Shown one piece after another: positions 63,095-64,000 of a DNA stretch of 64,000 nt; position 1 is the stretch's first letter; each line of letters starts with the position of its first letter. Source of the stretch: Zygnema cylindricum (lineage: Eukaryota; Streptophyta; Zygnematophyceae; Zygnematales; Zygnemataceae); contig JBBHKE010000674.1 in assembly GCA_037447655.1 (NCBI GenBank), positions 1 to 64,000 of the forward strand, in the 5' to 3' direction. The translations under genes were made by a program, and so were the position numbers. Under the pieces are notes generated by a model. It saw only the letters and a list, made by a program, of their open reading frames with translations, made no database searches and was not told where the DNA came from.

Positions 63095-64000
63095 TGAGAC
63101 CTCCATAGGACCTCTGAATAAGCAGCTCACACGAAGCCTCTAGGATAACCTTGACCCTTTTGTGTTTCAGCAAGAATAAACGCCACCCTAGCAAACAAAA
63201 ACTCTGACCACCTTCACCCATATAAAGGCAAGAATCCCTTGAGTCAATAGCAAAAAGAATCTCTGAATTTGCTCCCTTGAGCAGTAAGTTATGGAGGGTC
63301 AAAGCTGACCTTTTTGTACAGAAGCTCTCTGTGAGAGAGGGTCCAATCTACCAATTTTTCTAAGTCCTATCTCTCTCACAAACTCTATCTACTGGTGAAC
63401 AGCACCAATCATATTGCACTGCCATATATAAAAGTACAACTGCCGGTGTACTTTATGTACGGAATTTGTACGATATGGCTTAAATGTCGACACATGTCAT
63501 ATCCAGATTCGGTCCCGTAAATCTCGGAGATGCTGCAATCCAACGTAATCGTGCCACGTGTCATCTGATGTGGCGATGACCACAAACCGCCGAGAATCTC
63601 TTCCGCGATCTCGGCTTTCTTTTCGGCCGTCCGATTGAATGCAAATTTCAATCGTAGCCGTCATAAATGCTTGTGCGGTATTTGTTTTCGTAAAAGAAAC
63701 AAAATGCGCGGTACTTTTTTCTTGTCCATACCGAAATCCGTATGTTTACATAACGGGATCTATCTAACCGTAAACATCTGCCGTTAAATGAATTTTCCTA
63801 CGTGGTAACATATGAATACATATCAAACCCACTAGTATGTATTGGAACTTTTAGACTTAACGGCTAAGGCTACCGGCTACCGGCGCTTTGACGGTCGGTA
63901 GGTACCAGGATCAAATCCTGTCACCGACATACTTCTTTTAGTAAATAAACCTTCCTATCTGTAAATTAACTAATATATTTCCCGTAAACCTCTGGATAGC
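63095..64000 (-). repeat. Alpha 5' LTR, running off the window
   Basis: Aligns with the shared LTR at 5906-7075 (for example the GACACGTGGCAC, GACATGTGTCGACATTTA and GTACACCGGCA segments) and carries the tRNA-like block at 63852-63928. The outer end lies beyond 64000. Confidence 0.75.
63852..63928 (+). other. tRNA-Arg-like block inside alpha LTR (antisense to element)
   Basis: TTAACGGCTAAGGC (A-box region) and CCAGG-ATCAAAT-CCTGT (T-arm, four of five pairs) are present. GACTT at the 5' side and ACCGAC at the 3' side weakly resemble an acceptor stem. Confidence 0.6.

Overview
This window looks like intergenic, repeat-packed nuclear DNA of a land plant, most likely a seed plant. The evidence is a dense set of Ty1/copia LTR retrotransposons with initiator-Met-type primer sites, several small inverted-repeat DNA transposons, CT/GA microsatellites beside exon-like segments, and one intron-containing Gln-rich host gene. 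I cannot name the species. Three runs of ten N (15102-15111, 26824-26833, 62383-62392) are assembly gaps, two of them beside CT or GA repeats, so continuity there is uncertain.

Layout. 1-1394 is unassigned. 1395-10336 is a pile of one copia family, here called alpha: a decayed + strand copy (1395-7075), a second + strand internal fragment sharing its LTR (7076-7920), and a - strand 3' half copy (7929-10336). 10337-13330 holds minisatellites, a telomere-like repeat and the 3' end of a LINE. 14771-15026 and 17493-17574 are two first-exon-like segments with signal-peptide character. 17845-23946 is a nearly complete - strand copia of family beta. 24343-24677 is a tiny LTR element. 27153-27395 is a broken copy of part of the host gene. 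28216-29329 holds two hAT-like MITEs. 29595-33996 is a deleted beta copy. 34121-35061 is a Harbinger-like element and 35952-36457 a nest of inverted-repeat elements. 37302-38367 is a gamma copia fragment. 39946-43626 is the Gln-rich host gene (- strand). 44610-50761 is a structurally intact, very young gamma copia. 50762-55519 is mostly unassigned. 55520-64000 is a - strand cluster of alpha and delta copia pieces.

Three things deserve attention. (1) Families beta and gamma carry the same in-frame UAG, followed by CAAUCA, between integrase and reverse transcriptase. The stop sits at the end of a pyrimidine-rich stretch, so it can be read as a leaky stop or as a 3' splice site; either would set the Gag-IN to RT ratio. 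(2) The LTRs of family alpha contain an antisense tRNA-Arg-like block with an invariant T-loop, and an unrelated miniature LTR element contains a 72-nt tRNA-Lys-like block. This recalls the 5S rRNA carried in Cassandra LTRs. (3) The young gamma element (LTRs differ at one position by eye, perfect 5-bp target duplication) lies about 1 kb upstream of the start of the Gln-rich gene, a fragment of which has been duplicated elsewhere in the window.
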